Notes: generated by a model from the sequence alone, not told the origin. A DNA stretch of 20,977 bases from Absicoccus intestinalis (GCF_033971885.1 NZ_JALBUS010000026.1:1-20977); one strand, 5' to 3'; positions 7,472-16,373 are shown, counted from the stretch's first letter. Made by a program: numbers and translations.

Positions 7472-8368
7472 CTATATTTTTTTTACATGCGCCATGGGAT
7501 GCGCTTGTTGATATGTACTTTTCATTTTAGATATAGATACATGCGTATAAATTTGTGTTGTCGATAAACTGGCATGACCTAAAAGTTCTTGCACAATACG
7601 AATATCTGCTCCATTATCCAACAGATGTGTCGCAAAACTATGACGAAACATATGTGGATGTACTTTCATAAGCATGCCGATATCATCCGCATGTTTTTGC
7701 ATCAAATATTGGATGCCTCGTGATGTAAAAGCTTTCCCACGAGCATTCACAAATACATGATCATCCTTGGCAATCGTTTGCCAATAGCGCAACTTATAAT
7801 CGCATAATGTTTTCTCAAAACCTTGAAAAAAAGGTACGATTCGTTGTTTGTCCCCTTTTCCGGTCAGATGAACAATTCGATCTTCTAGATCGATATCAGC
7901 CCAAACCAAATGCGTTAGCTCACCTACTCGTAAACCACATGCATATAACATCGTAAACATGGTTTTATCTCGTAATTGATTCAAATCACTGGTATCATAG
8001 GTGTCTAAAAAGTTTTGGATCTCATTCACAAACAAGAATTCCGGTATCTTTTGACGATGTTTGGGAGATTGAATCGATTCTAAAGGTTGAGCCTCTACTC
8101 CCATATATTCATTTAAATATCGATAAAACGAACGATAGGTCGATAACTTACGTGCCATGGTAGCTGGCTTGGCATCATGTGTTTGTTGAAATTGCGCAAT
8201 AAAATTCAATATGGTGATGCGATCCACATCCGCAAAAGAAGTGATGCCTTGACTGGTCAAATAATCTCGAAGTTGATCTAGATCGTTCCGATAAGCAGCT
8301 TGTGTATCTTCGGATCGCGAATGCGCATTATACACATATTTTAGAAATCGGCCGATCCATTCATTCAT
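7472..8368 (-). CDS. xerC: Tyrosine recombinase XerC
   Basis: Site-specific recombinase that resolves chromosome dimers at dif with a partner XerD. The 298-residue product has an N-terminal SAM-like core-binding domain (about 1-90) and a C-terminal catalytic domain. All catalytic residues are visible: R147 (CGLRVGE), K171 (TGKGDKQR), H239 and R242 (HMFRHSFATHLL), H265 (LGHASLSTTQ) and nucleophile Y274 (IYTHV). It overlaps trmFO by ATGA, with GAGGAA as ribosome binding site. The trmFO-xerC pairing is conserved in Firmicutes and favours XerC over XerD or a phage integrase. Confidence 0.93.
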   Translation of the reverse strand: MNEWIGRFLKYVYNAHSRSEDTQAAYRNDLDQLRDYLTSQGITSFADVDRITILNFIAQFQQTHDAKPATMARKLSTYRSFYRYLNEYMGVEAQPLESIQSPKHRQKIPEFLFVNEIQNFLDTYDTSDLNQLRDKTMFTMLYACGLRVGELTHLVWADIDLEDRIVHLTGKGDKQRIVPFFQGFEKTLCDYKLRYWQTIAKDDHVFVNARGKAFTSRGIQYLMQKHADDIGMLMKVHPHMFRHSFATHLLDNGADIRIVQELLGHASLSTTQIYTHVSISKMKSTYQQAHPMAHVKKI

Positions 8369-9654
8369 AGCATTTCCTCGATCTCTTTGATGCGAGCAAT
8401 AGCTTGCGACGCCATACGCTCTTTGCGCTCTTTCTTTTTACATTTTTCAGTAAAATGGACAATCCCAAAATTCGCATTCATGGGTTGAAAGTGCTTGGGA
8501 TCACAATGCGTAATATAGTAGGCTTGCGAACCCATGATACACGTATTGCCAAACGCAATGGGTTGTTTTCCTTGGATCAAACGAGCCATGTTGATCCCGG
8601 CAATCATACCACTCGCACAACTTTCTACATAGCCTTCAACACCCGTTAATTGACCGGCAAAAAATAAATCATCGCGTTGTTTTGATTGATACGTTTCTCG
8701 TAATACTTGTGGACTTGAAAGAAAACTATTTCGATGCATGACACCATATCGCGTGATCTTTAAATGTTCAAGACCAGGAATCAGTGAAAAAACACGGCGT
8801 TGTTCAGGCCATGTCAAATGGGTCTGAAAACCAACTATATTATACATCGTAGCTGCCACATTATCTTGACGTAATTGTACAACCGCAACTGGATGCGCAT
8901 TTTCATCTTTTTCTAATCCCACCGGTTTCAAAGGCCCAAATAATAAAGTCTTTTTACCTCGTTTCGCCATTTCTTCGACTGGCATACAACCTTCAAAGTA
9001 TGTCTGTTCAAAATCATGAAGTTGGGCACATTGCGCATGAATCAAAGCATCATAAAATGCATCAAATTCAGTTTGATTCATTGGACAATTGATATAACTT
9101 GCTTCACCGCGATCATAACGTGATTTATAATACGCTTTGGAAAAATCAATGGAATCTTTTTCAATGATGGGTGCTGCCGCATCATAAAAGTGCAGTGCAT
9201 CCGTTTGTACAAATGAATGAATCGATGCCGCCAAAGCATCGCTAGTCAATGGACCTGCCGCAATGATAGTGGGTCCATTCGGAATATCGGTAACTTCTTC
9301 ATGGGTGATGCGAACAAGAGGCGAATGGGTCAGCGTATCGGTGATCATTTTTGAAAATTCTTGGCGATCCACTGCCAACGCACTGCCAGCTGGAACGGCA
9401 TGGCTATCCGCCGCCTTCATGACGATGGAATCCAACATTCGTAATTCTTCTTTCAAAATGCCGACCGCATTTTGCATCGAATTTGAACGCAATGAATTCG
9501 AACAAACCAATTCAGCAAATTGTGCCGTATGAAAAGCAGCCGGCGATTTCACCGGCCGCATTTCAATCAAATGCACAGGAATATTTCGTTTTATCAACTG
9601 CCAGACTGCTTCACTTCCAGCTAATCCAGCACCAATCACTGTGACTTCTTGCAT
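8365..9654 (-). CDS. trmFO: tRNA uracil-54 C5-methyltransferase, folate/FAD-dependent
   Basis: Uses methylenetetrahydrofolate and FADH2 to make ribothymidine at position 54 of tRNA. The 429-residue product starts MQEVTVIGAGLAGSEA, a GxGxxG FAD-binding fold. It continues with the family block HTAQFAELVCSNSLRSNS, whose C51 is the conserved catalytic cysteine. Later blocks include LFGPLKPVGLE, QLRQDN, AGQLTGVEGYVESCASG and NFGIVHF. The ATG begins one base after the topA stop with AAGGA inside the topA end, so translation is coupled. It overlaps xerC by four bases. Confidence 0.96.
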   Translation of the reverse strand: MQEVTVIGAGLAGSEAVWQLIKRNIPVHLIEMRPVKSPAAFHTAQFAELVCSNSLRSNSMQNAVGILKEELRMLDSIVMKAADSHAVPAGSALAVDRQEFSKMITDTLTHSPLVRITHEEVTDIPNGPTIIAAGPLTSDALAASIHSFVQTDALHFYDAAAPIIEKDSIDFSKAYYKSRYDRGEASYINCPMNQTEFDAFYDALIHAQCAQLHDFEQTYFEGCMPVEEMAKRGKKTLLFGPLKPVGLEKDENAHPVAVVQLRQDNVAATMYNIVGFQTHLTWPEQRRVFSLIPGLEHLKITRYGVMHRNSFLSSPQVLRETYQSKQRDDLFFAGQLTGVEGYVESCASGMIAGINMARLIQGKQPIAFGNTCIMGSQAYYITHCDPKHFQPMNANFGIVHFTEKCKKKERKERMASQAIARIKEIEEML

Positions 9655-9655
9655 A

Positions 9656-11800
9656 TTATCCTTCTTCTTTTTCCATTTCTTTTTTCTTTGTTTTCGGTTC
9701 TTTTTTTATATAATGACACTTTGGATAGTTCGAACAACCAATAAAGATCTTACCATAACGAGATCGACGACGCACCAATTCATGACCACATTCTGGACAC
9801 ATTTCACCCGTTGGTTCTGGTTTCGCTTTTTCTTTTAAAGGCACGATGGTCTTACATTTTGGATAATTCGAACAAGCCCAGAATTCACCATAGCGGCCTC
9901 GTTTGATGACCATCTTTCCGCCACAATTGGGACAGATTTTTTCTTCGCCTTGCGCTTCTTTAGGAACATCTAATGTTTCGGTATGCTTACATTTTGGAAA
10001 ATTGATACAAGAAATAAATTTACCATAGCGACCATTGCGATAGACCAATTCACCGCCACAATCGGGACATGTCCGTCCCACTCGCTCCAATTCCTTCTTG
10101 GGCATCTTTTCATACGCTTCGTCAACAAGTGGGGCAAAGAAATCATAGAATTTATGCAAATAAGCAATATTATCTTGCTGCCCTTCAGCAATTTCATCCA
10201 AAGACTTTTCCATATTGGCGGTATATTCCACATTGATGACACTTGAGAAATATTGTTGAAGTTTTGAATCCGTTAAAACACCTTGTTCGGTTGGCTTGAA
10301 TACTTTTGTGCGCGATGTTTCAGATGTTTTTTCTAAAGTGACATAACCTCGCTTTTGAATCGTATCAATAATGGTTGCATAGGTACTTGGACGACCAATT
10401 GACTTTTCTTCTAGGTCCTTGATCAACTTGGCTTCGGTATATCGAGCAGGTGGTTCAGTAAAATGTTGTTTACTATCAATGGCTACGTGCTCTAATACTT
10501 CGTTTTCAGCCAATTTCGGCAATAGTTCATTCGTCGATTTTTCATACTTACCATATACTTTCGTATATCCATCAAACGTCATAACTTGTCCACTGGCTTT
10601 AAATTGACAGCCATTGTTGTCGATCAATACGGTTGTCACGTCAAATTTAGCATCATGCATCAATGAAGCTAACGTACGAGCATAAATCAATGAATACAAA
10701 CGAAATTCATCATTATTTAAATAGGTTTTGATGGATTCCGGTGTACGCGTGATATCCGTAGGACGAATGGCTTCATGGGCATCCTGTGCATTTGCACTAT
10801 TTTTTTGATGTGCTTTCCCCATATATTCTTTTCCAAATGTTTGCTCGATATAGTTTTCTGCATCCTGTACAAAAATTGGTGATAATCGCGTTGAATCCGT
10901 ACGCATATAGGAAATCAATCCTTCTTGGCCAGATCCAACATCAATTCCTTCGTACAAGCGTTGAGCAACACTCATGGTTTTCCGTGCACCAAAATTTAAC
11001 TTCGTACTCGCTTCTTGTTGCAGCGTGGATGTTGTGAATGGTAAACGTGCTTTTTTGCTTTTCGAACGCTTGGTCAATTTGGTGACCACATATTCTTCAT
11101 GGCAACGATCCACCACAGCTTTCGCATCGTCTTCATTATTTAATTTTGCTTTTTTGCCATCTACTTTATCCAAGACCGCTTCAAATGTCTTTTTTCCCTT
11201 GGTTACATTGGCATGTACGGTCCAATATTCTTTGGGTTTAAATGCATTGATTTCATTTTCGCGCTCAACGATCAATCGCAAGGCGACCGATTGAACACGT
11301 CCTGCCGATTTGGACTGAATTTTATTTCGTAATAATTTGCTTAATTTAAAACCAATGATACGGTCCAACATACGTCGTGTTTCTTGTGAACGAACCAGAT
11401 CCATATCGATATGGGTCGGATGTTCTAAAGCATCTAAAACCGCTGGCTTGGTAATTTCGTGAAAAACGATCCGATTGGTCGTATTTACATCCAGATCCAA
11501 GACGCGTGCTAAATGCCATGCGATGGCTTCCCCTTCACGGTCGGGGTCGCTTGCCAAATAAACATCTTGCGCATTTTTGACATCGGCTTTTAATTCTTTG
11601 ACAACATCTTTTTTATCTTTACTAATGGTATAGGTTGGCTCAAAATCATGATCGACATCGATTCCTAATCCTTCTTTTCCACGTGTAGCAAGATCACACA
11701 CATGTCCCTTACTGGAAACCACTTTATAATCGTTTCCTAAGTATTTTTCAATCGTCTTCGATTTTGAAGGCGACTCGACAATCACTAAATGTTTTTTCAT
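9656..11800 (-). CDS. topA: DNA topoisomerase I (type IA) with three zinc ribbons
   Basis: Relaxes negative supercoils through a 5'-phosphotyrosine intermediate. The 714-residue product has an N-terminal Toprim domain with E9 and the DPDREGE motif at 85-91. The active-site block is GLISYMRTDSTRL, with nucleophile Y298 and R300. The C-terminus carries three four-cysteine zinc ribbons: C578/581/598/604, C623/626/643/649 and C668/671/689/695. The tail is lysine/glutamate-rich. Length and domain order are normal for Firmicutes. It follows dprA with its own likely promoter and is translationally linked to trmFO. Confidence 0.97.
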   Translation of the reverse strand: MKKHLVIVESPSKSKTIEKYLGNDYKVVSSKGHVCDLATRGKEGLGIDVDHDFEPTYTISKDKKDVVKELKADVKNAQDVYLASDPDREGEAIAWHLARVLDLDVNTTNRIVFHEITKPAVLDALEHPTHIDMDLVRSQETRRMLDRIIGFKLSKLLRNKIQSKSAGRVQSVALRLIVERENEINAFKPKEYWTVHANVTKGKKTFEAVLDKVDGKKAKLNNEDDAKAVVDRCHEEYVVTKLTKRSKSKKARLPFTTSTLQQEASTKLNFGARKTMSVAQRLYEGIDVGSGQEGLISYMRTDSTRLSPIFVQDAENYIEQTFGKEYMGKAHQKNSANAQDAHEAIRPTDITRTPESIKTYLNNDEFRLYSLIYARTLASLMHDAKFDVTTVLIDNNGCQFKASGQVMTFDGYTKVYGKYEKSTNELLPKLAENEVLEHVAIDSKQHFTEPPARYTEAKLIKDLEEKSIGRPSTYATIIDTIQKRGYVTLEKTSETSRTKVFKPTEQGVLTDSKLQQYFSSVINVEYTANMEKSLDEIAEGQQDNIAYLHKFYDFFAPLVDEAYEKMPKKELERVGRTCPDCGGELVYRNGRYGKFISCINFPKCKHTETLDVPKEAQGEEKICPNCGGKMVIKRGRYGEFWACSNYPKCKTIVPLKEKAKPEPTGEMCPECGHELVRRRSRYGKIFIGCSNYPKCHYIKKEPKTKKKEMEKEEG

Positions 11801-11824
11801 GGTCCTTCCCCCAATTCAAGTTAC

Positions 11825-11853
11825 ATAAAACAATAAAATCACTTTTTTGTCAA
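11825..11853 (-). promoter_or_regulatory. Likely promoter of topA-trmFO-xerC
   Basis: A consensus TTGACA lies on the minus strand at 11848-11853, abutting the dprA TGA stop, with TTTTAT at 11825-11830 after 17 bases. The -10 matches four of six positions. The site would give a short leader of about 20 bases before topA. Confidence 0.55.
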
Positions 11854-12591
11854 TCACAATATCGTATCCAAAGCCGATGGATCGGGTATGATCATGGCTC
11901 CCGCTTCAATTAAATGATTGCATCCTGGATAGGTTTCATTTTCAAAAGCAGTCGGCAAACAAAACACTGGAACCCCTAATGTGTTGCATTCATTGACAGT
12001 CAACATAGTGCCGCTTTTATGGGTAGCCTCAATGACGATCAAAGCATCAATGCTACCAGCAATCAACCGATTCCGCCAAGGAAAATGCGAACGATAAGGT
12101 GGCGTATCCAAAGGATATTCGCTCATGATCAATTGATGCAACGACATCGATGCATATAAGTCGGCATTTTCTTTTGGATAGATGCGATCGATCCCACACC
12201 CAATAAAACCAATCGTATCGCTGGCCATGCGATGGGCTTGTCCATCGATGCCTTTCGCCAAACCACTTACGATACAATATCGATCACGTAGACGTTTCAC
12301 GACTGTCGATGTATTGATCAATGCTTGAGAAGAGCATTGACGAGCTCCAACGATGCCAATGGATGGTTGATCCAACAATTCGAGTTTTCCCTTATAGAAT
12401 AAGATCCATGGTGGATAGCGCAAACGACGAAAACAAATAGGATACGCATCATCCATGATCGTGACATAGTTTGTGGTACACGTGACCGGCTGATAGGGTT
12501 GGTTGTTTTTAATGGCTTGACCAATGGCGCTCCATTGCCCATGGTATTGGATCGCATAGGATAAAATGGCTTTTGATAATGTATTTTTCAT
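11854..12591 (-). CDS. dprA: DprA/Smf family protein, short form
   Basis: DprA binds single-stranded DNA entering during transformation and loads RecA. The 245-residue product consists almost only of the Rossmann-like core: GIVGARQCSS at about 79-88, SGLAKGIDGQAH, GCGIDRIYP, FPWRNRLIAG, and SGTMLTVNE. Common relatives run to about 290-370 residues with a SAM domain before the core and a winged-helix DML1 domain after it. Here there are about 70 poorly conserved N-terminal residues and no C-terminal domain. The start ATG has AGGA five bases upstream. A hairpin terminator separates it from rnhB. Whether it still works in DNA uptake is unknown. Confidence 0.88.
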   Translation of the reverse strand: MKNTLSKAILSYAIQYHGQWSAIGQAIKNNQPYQPVTCTTNYVTIMDDAYPICFRRLRYPPWILFYKGKLELLDQPSIGIVGARQCSSQALINTSTVVKRLRDRYCIVSGLAKGIDGQAHRMASDTIGFIGCGIDRIYPKENADLYASMSLHQLIMSEYPLDTPPYRSHFPWRNRLIAGSIDALIVIEATHKSGTMLTVNECNTLGVPVFCLPTAFENETYPGCNHLIEAGAMIIPDPSALDTIL

Positions 12592-12604
12592 ATGTTCCTA
12601 TACG

Positions 12605-12625
12605 AAAAAAAGACGCTAAGCGTCT
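12605..12625 (-). terminator. Hairpin terminator after rnhB
   Basis: AGACGC (12620-12625) pairs with GCGTCT (12611-12616) around a three-base loop, followed by seven T residues down to 12605. The stem overlaps the rnhB TAG stop. Only 13 bases remain before the dprA start, so dprA must depend on read-through or on a promoter inside rnhB. Confidence 0.75.
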
Positions 12626-13223
12626 AAAATAATTTGATTTCCAATGCTTCTTTGACGGGCCCATAGCTTTTTCGATGACAAGGTAAGACACCATATCTTT
12701 CCAGGGCAGCTTTATGAGCTTTGGTTGGATATCCTTTATGTTTCGCAAATCCATATTGTGGATAGAGGGCATCCAAATGCTGCATATAATGATCTCTCGA
12801 TACTTTCGAAAGAATACTGGCAGCCGCAATAGAAATTGATTTATGATCACCTTTTATAATGGAATATACATTTTTATCCACACCTGGCAATTTCATGGCA
12901 TCCGTTAAAACAATCGATACCGGGGCTGCCATCGCAATTTCAATCATCGCATCTTGGCATGCTTTATATATATTTTTTCGATCAATGGTTGGCTCATCCA
13001 CAAAACATATGTCATACCAAAGTGCATCTTTTTTGATCAAAGAAAATAAAGTTTCACGTTTTTTTTCAGTCAATTTCTTGGAGTCATCCAATTCTTTATT
13101 TTCATATCCATAAGGAAATACCACTCCACTCACGACCAGAGGTCCAGCCATGGGTCCTCTTCCAGCTTCATCAATACCCACGAGAATCTGGTCATGATCC
13201 CATTCCAATGGATGCTCAATCAT
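12624..13223 (-). CDS. rnhB: Ribonuclease HII
   Basis: Removes RNA from RNA-DNA hybrids and single ribonucleotides from DNA. I place the start at the ATG at 13223 (199 residues), which has GGGAG seven bases upstream and overlaps the rbgA stop by eight bases. A longer reading from a GTG at 13250 adds nine residues but lacks a good binding site. With the chosen start the DEDD acidic residues are D18 and E19 (GIDEAGRGPMAGP), D108 (LTDAMKL) and D126 (KGDHKSISIAAASIL). The DDSKKL motif and the C-terminal HKGYPTKAH block are also present. The order rbgA-rnhB is standard for Firmicutes. Confidence 0.95.
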   Translation of the reverse strand: MIEHPLEWDHDQILVGIDEAGRGPMAGPLVVSGVVFPYGYENKELDDSKKLTEKKRETLFSLIKKDALWYDICFVDEPTIDRKNIYKACQDAMIEIAMAAPVSIVLTDAMKLPGVDKNVYSIIKGDHKSISIAAASILSKVSRDHYMQHLDALYPQYGFAKHKGYPTKAHKAALERYGVLPCHRKSYGPVKEALEIKLF

Positions 13224-14061
13224 TTGGAAACTCCCAAGTGATCCGTCCACATTTATTGTCGCGTATATCTTTCACAAAACTTTTCATCAATCGCTCTTCA
13301 TCGATTGCTTTTCCTTGAAACATACCGCGTTTTCGGCCAATTTCTAAAAGTGTTTCATACGGTGTAGATTGAATTTCAATCTGATAATACTGGATAAGTG
13401 CATCGGGACAATTCTTTATCATCCAATCACAAGCAAACAAAGCCAGGTCTTCCATCGCGACAACTTCATCGCGTACCGCTCCCAACAAAGCTAATTTTAA
13501 GCCGATTTCTTCATCATCAAATTTTGGCCATAAAACCCCTGGTGTATCTAATAATTCAATATCCGCATTAAAACGAATCCATTGTAACGATTTTGTGACT
13601 CCGGGACGATTGGCTGTTTGTGCTGCTTTCTTATGGGCTACAGTATTAATAAAAGTACTCTTTCCTACATTTGGGATACCACAAACCATAGCTCGCAAAG
13701 GACGAGGACGGATACCTCTACGCTTTTGTTTCTCAATCAAAGGTTGACAAAGTATTTTTCCCGCATGGGAAATCTGCGCTTTAAAATTTTGATGGAGCAA
13801 ATCCAATGCCAAGACCTTCACGCGATGATTTTCGAGTTGATGGACCCATTGTTGGGTCATTTCCGGATTGGCTTTATCAATTTTTGATAAAACGATCAAA
13901 TGAGGCTTATTTTTGATCATTTGTTCAAGCATGGGATTTTTGGACGAAATAGGAATTCGTGCATCACGAATTTCAATCACAAAATCGACCAATTTCAAAT
14001 ATTGTTCCATCTCTCGCTTGGCTTTGGTCATATGACCAGGAAACCACTGAATCTTAGGCAT
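13216..14061 (-). CDS. rbgA: Ribosome biogenesis GTPase RbgA (YlqF)
   Basis: GTPase required for late assembly of the 50S subunit. The 281-residue protein has the circularly permuted motif order of the family: G4 SKID at 59-62 comes first, then G1 GIPNVGKS at 128-135, then G3 DTPG at 172-175. The N-terminus MPKIQWFPGHMTKAKREM is characteristic, and a C-terminal helical RNA-binding domain follows. The ATG shares one base with the lepB stop (TAATG), so it is tightly coupled to lepB. Confidence 0.96.
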   Translation of the reverse strand: MPKIQWFPGHMTKAKREMEQYLKLVDFVIEIRDARIPISSKNPMLEQMIKNKPHLIVLSKIDKANPEMTQQWVHQLENHRVKVLALDLLHQNFKAQISHAGKILCQPLIEKQKRRGIRPRPLRAMVCGIPNVGKSTFINTVAHKKAAQTANRPGVTKSLQWIRFNADIELLDTPGVLWPKFDDEEIGLKLALLGAVRDEVVAMEDLALFACDWMIKNCPDALIQYYQIEIQSTPYETLLEIGRKRGMFQGKAIDEERLMKSFVKDIRDNKCGRITWEFPND

Positions 14062-14672
14062 TATTTACCTCCAATGGCATTTAAAGGCCAGATTACAAAA
14101 ATACCATCACCAAAAATTTGCGATTTTTTGATTGGACCGACATCTTTATATCGAGAGTCCTTCGAATACGGACGGTTATCTCCCATCACAAAATATTGAT
14201 CCTTACCTAGTTTTACAGCCGAAAAATCCATATTGAAATAACCATATTCATCAATCATTTTTTGACGATATGAAGAAGAAATATAGCTGGATTCATCCAG
14301 TGCTTTGCCATCAATGTAGATGATTTCATCTTTACATTCGATCGTTTCTCCGGGCAAACCAATAATGCGTTTGACCCATTTTTCATTTTGTTGCGTATCT
14401 TCATTGTACATATCCACAACAACAATATCTCCACGAGTTGGTTGCCGAAAAGCAAGATTAATGATATTGGTGAATCCATATTCCCCATTTTGTAAGGTTG
14501 GTACCATACTACGTCCCGATACATTCACAGGATATGCGATGAAATGCATGAATAAAAGAATGACCAGAGCACTGATCGCAAATACTTTGATAAAATCAAG
14601 AATATCTTCGCTCAGTGTTCGTTCATCATCTCGATCATATTCGATCTTTTTTTTCTTATTGATCTTTTTCAC
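14061..14672 (-). CDS. lepB: Type I signal peptidase
   Basis: Cleaves signal peptides of exported proteins on the outer face of the membrane. The 203-residue product has a lysine-rich cytoplasmic N-terminus, one membrane helix at about 29-48, and the catalytic serine S55 in SGRSMVPTL. The general base is K101 (VKRIIGLPGE), followed by the conserved GDNRPYSKDSR box. It starts with GTG at 14672, supported by AGGAGG eight bases upstream. It follows rplS after a strong hairpin terminator with no obvious promoter between them. A single-helix form of this length is normal for Firmicutes. Confidence 0.95.
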   Translation of the reverse strand: MKKINKKKKIEYDRDDERTLSEDILDFIKVFAISALVILLFMHFIAYPVNVSGRSMVPTLQNGEYGFTNIINLAFRQPTRGDIVVVDMYNEDTQQNEKWVKRIIGLPGETIECKDEIIYIDGKALDESSYISSSYRQKMIDEYGYFNMDFSAVKLGKDQYFVMGDNRPYSKDSRYKDVGPIKKSQIFGDGIFVIWPLNAIGGK

Positions 14673-14697
14673 TGGGAAAACCTCCTATCGTCTTAAT

Positions 14698-14719
14698 AAA
14701 AAAGCCGTCGAAACGGCTT
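14698..14719 (-). terminator. Terminator after rplS
   Basis: AAGCCGT (14713-14719) and ACGGCTT (14702-14708) form a 7 bp stem capped by a TTCG tetraloop, then six T residues (14698-14703, partly in the stem). It begins a few bases after the rplS stop. Only about 25 bases separate it from the lepB GTG. Confidence 0.88.
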
Positions 14720-14723
14720 CAGT

Positions 14724-15071
14724 TTATCGTATTTCTTTTAAACGAGCAGATTTTCCAGAACGTCCTCTTAAATAACCTAGCTTGTTACGACGAACCTTAC
14801 CATTTCGTACGACTTCGATCTTTGTGATAATTGGTGAATGCAATGGGAACTTACGTTCAACACCAATTCCACTTGACATTTTACGTACGGTAAAAGTTTC
14901 AGAGATTCCTCCACCACTACGTTCGATGACTACACCTTCGAATACTTGGATACGAGATTTGCCACCTTCTTCGATCTTAACGTGTACACGTACTGTACTT
15001 CCTGAACGGAAGGCAGGAATATCACTTTTTAATTGTGATTTTGTGATTTCATTCACTAAATTTAGATTCAT
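14724..15071 (-). CDS. rplS: 50S ribosomal protein L19
   Basis: Large-subunit protein at the 30S-50S interface. The 115-residue product matches the family length and carries IPAFRSGSTVRVHVKI, FEGVVIERSGGGISETFTVRK, FPLHSPIITKIEV and the basic C-terminal KLGYLRGRSGKSARLKE. The start follows AAAGGAGGACAT. It has its own promoter, a probable L19 leader and a terminator, so it can be expressed as a single gene within the larger cluster. Confidence 0.97.
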   Translation of the reverse strand: MNLNLVNEITKSQLKSDIPAFRSGSTVRVHVKIEEGGKSRIQVFEGVVIERSGGGISETFTVRKMSSGIGVERKFPLHSPIITKIEVVRNGKVRRNKLGYLRGRSGKSARLKEIR

Positions 15072-15074
15072 TTC

Positions 15075-15150
15075 TATGTCCTCCTTTTTCGTTTTCGATG
15101 ATCTTGTTCATTCACAAAACTGCCAGCGGAACACATCGGCATAAATGCTT
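15075..15150 (-). ncRNA. Probable L19 leader RNA upstream of rplS
   Basis: Between the rplS promoter and its ribosome binding site the minus strand contains TGCCG at about 15137-15141, then GTGTTCCGCTGGCA ending at 15121, so TGCC and GGCA pair around the CCGCT segment. I recall this wording from L19 leaders upstream of rplS in Firmicutes, which are thought to bind L19 and repress its own translation. The position is exactly as expected. The match is from memory, not a covariance search. Confidence 0.6.
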
Positions 15151-15154
15151 AACT

Positions 15155-15183
15155 ATATTATCTTATTTTTCCTTACTTTTCAA
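15155..15183 (-). promoter_or_regulatory. rplS promoter
   Basis: TTGAAA (15178-15183), a 17-base spacer and TAATAT (15155-15160) on the minus strand make a good housekeeping promoter. The -35 box lies within the last codons of trmD. Confidence 0.72.
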
Positions 15184-15888
15184 GATAGAATCGACAATTT
15201 CTTGATCTTCTATGCTTAATTTTTGCTGTTTTAATAAATCCGGACGATGAAGAGCGGTATTTTTTAATGCTTGTTTGTGACGCCAGTTGGCTATATTGGC
15301 ATGATGCCCACTTAATAATACATCGGGTACCTTTTTGCCATCATAAATTTCAGGACGCGTGTATTGGGGATATTCCAATAACCCATGACTAAACGAATCA
15401 TCGCTGCTGGAATCTTTCTTAATCACCCCATCCACCATGCGCACGATTGCATCACACATCACTTGGCAGGCTGGTTCTCCTCCTGTCAATACAAAATCAC
15501 CCAGTGATACTTGCATATCGACATAATCGCGGATTCTTTCATCAAATCCTTCATAATGCCCGCAAATAAAAATGAGATGAGACTTTTTTGATAAATCGAT
15601 TGCCATGTATTGATTGAAGGTCTTTCCTTGCGGGCTTAGTAAAATAACGGTACTTTCTGGTGTGCGAATGGAGGCCAATGCATCGAGAATGGGTTGACAC
15701 ATCAAAACCATACCGGCCCCACCCCCATAGGGCGTATCATCTACATGACCATGTTTTTCATGTGTAAAGGAACGAAAGTCAATGGTTTCAAAGGAAAATA
15801 AGCCTTTTTCATAGGCTCTTTTGATGATGCTCGTGGATAAAAATGCATCAAAGTAAGAAGGAAAGAGCGTCAAAATCGAAATCTTCAT
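15163..15888 (-). CDS. trmD: tRNA (guanine-37 N1)-methyltransferase
   Basis: Methylates G37 next to the anticodon with S-adenosylmethionine, preventing frameshifts. The 241-residue product has the SPOUT trefoil-knot motifs GGGAGMVLM, LLSPQGKTFNQ, FICGHYEGFDERI and SLGDFVLTGGEPA. The C-terminal LLSGHHANIANWR block is also present. It overlaps rimM by ATGA (15885-15888), so the two are translationally coupled. Length is normal. Confidence 0.97.
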   Translation of the reverse strand: MKISILTLFPSYFDAFLSTSIIKRAYEKGLFSFETIDFRSFTHEKHGHVDDTPYGGGAGMVLMCQPILDALASIRTPESTVILLSPQGKTFNQYMAIDLSKKSHLIFICGHYEGFDERIRDYVDMQVSLGDFVLTGGEPACQVMCDAIVRMVDGVIKKDSSSDDSFSHGLLEYPQYTRPEIYDGKKVPDVLLSGHHANIANWRHKQALKNTALHRPDLLKQQKLSIEDQEIVDSILKSKEK

Positions 15889-16373
15889 CGTAAGCCTGCC
15901 ATTTCTTGGATGATGATCTTTTTTTCATCAACATCCACTAATTGAATAAACGTAGGTACATAAGGGCACAAGAAATTTTCTTCCTTTGTGCCAATTCGTA
16001 ACACTAGGTTCGCACCTGTTTCTAAGATTTCCAAGACTTTGCCTAATCTTTCGCCTTGTGCATTGTAAACATCACAATCCATCAATTCATAGAAATAATA
16101 GTGTCCTTCTGGTAAGGGAGGTAGATCTGAAATGGGAATAAAAAGATCTTTGGTTTTTAATGCTTCTGCTTGCTCGATGGTCGTGATGCCTTCGAATTTT
16201 ACATAACCAAATCCCTTTTGCATACGAAACGATTGGACAACCATCTTTGTTTGATCGGCTAAGTACAATTCTCGACCCGTTTGAAAACGATCATCTACAT
16301 CATCCGTGATCAAATAAAGCTTACATTCTCCTTTTAGACCGTGTGTATTGATTATTTTAGCAACCTTTACCAT
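15885..16373 (-). CDS. rimM: 16S rRNA processing protein RimM
   Basis: Assists maturation of the 30S head by binding S19 and 16S rRNA. The 162-residue product has the N-terminal beta-barrel with NTHGLKGECKLYLITDD at about 9-25 and the C-terminal PRC-barrel with HYYFYELMDCDVYNAQGERLG-like sequence near 92-112. The start ATG has AGGAGG just after the T-run of the khpA hairpin. No promoter fits in this gap, so expression should rely on read-through. Confidence 0.95.
   Translation of the reverse strand: MVKVAKIINTHGLKGECKLYLITDDVDDRFQTGRELYLADQTKMVVQSFRMQKGFGYVKFEGITTIEQAEALKTKDLFIPISDLPPLPEGHYYFYELMDCDVYNAQGERLGKVLEILETGANLVLRIGTKEENFLCPYVPTFIQLVDVDEKKIIIQEMAGLR

Noticed and set aside
7472..8368. 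Tyrosine recombinase as a phage or integron integrase
   Set aside because: Length, coupling to trmFO and lack of any att repeats or cargo fit housekeeping XerC.
12509..12850. 113-codon minus-strand frame spanning the rnhB end and dprA start
   Set aside because: It is out of frame with both well-supported genes and crosses a terminator hairpin.
13224..13250. Nine-residue N-terminal extension of RNase HII from GTG
   Set aside because: No good ribosome binding site; the ATG at 13223 has GGGAG at the right distance and the usual short overlap with rbgA.
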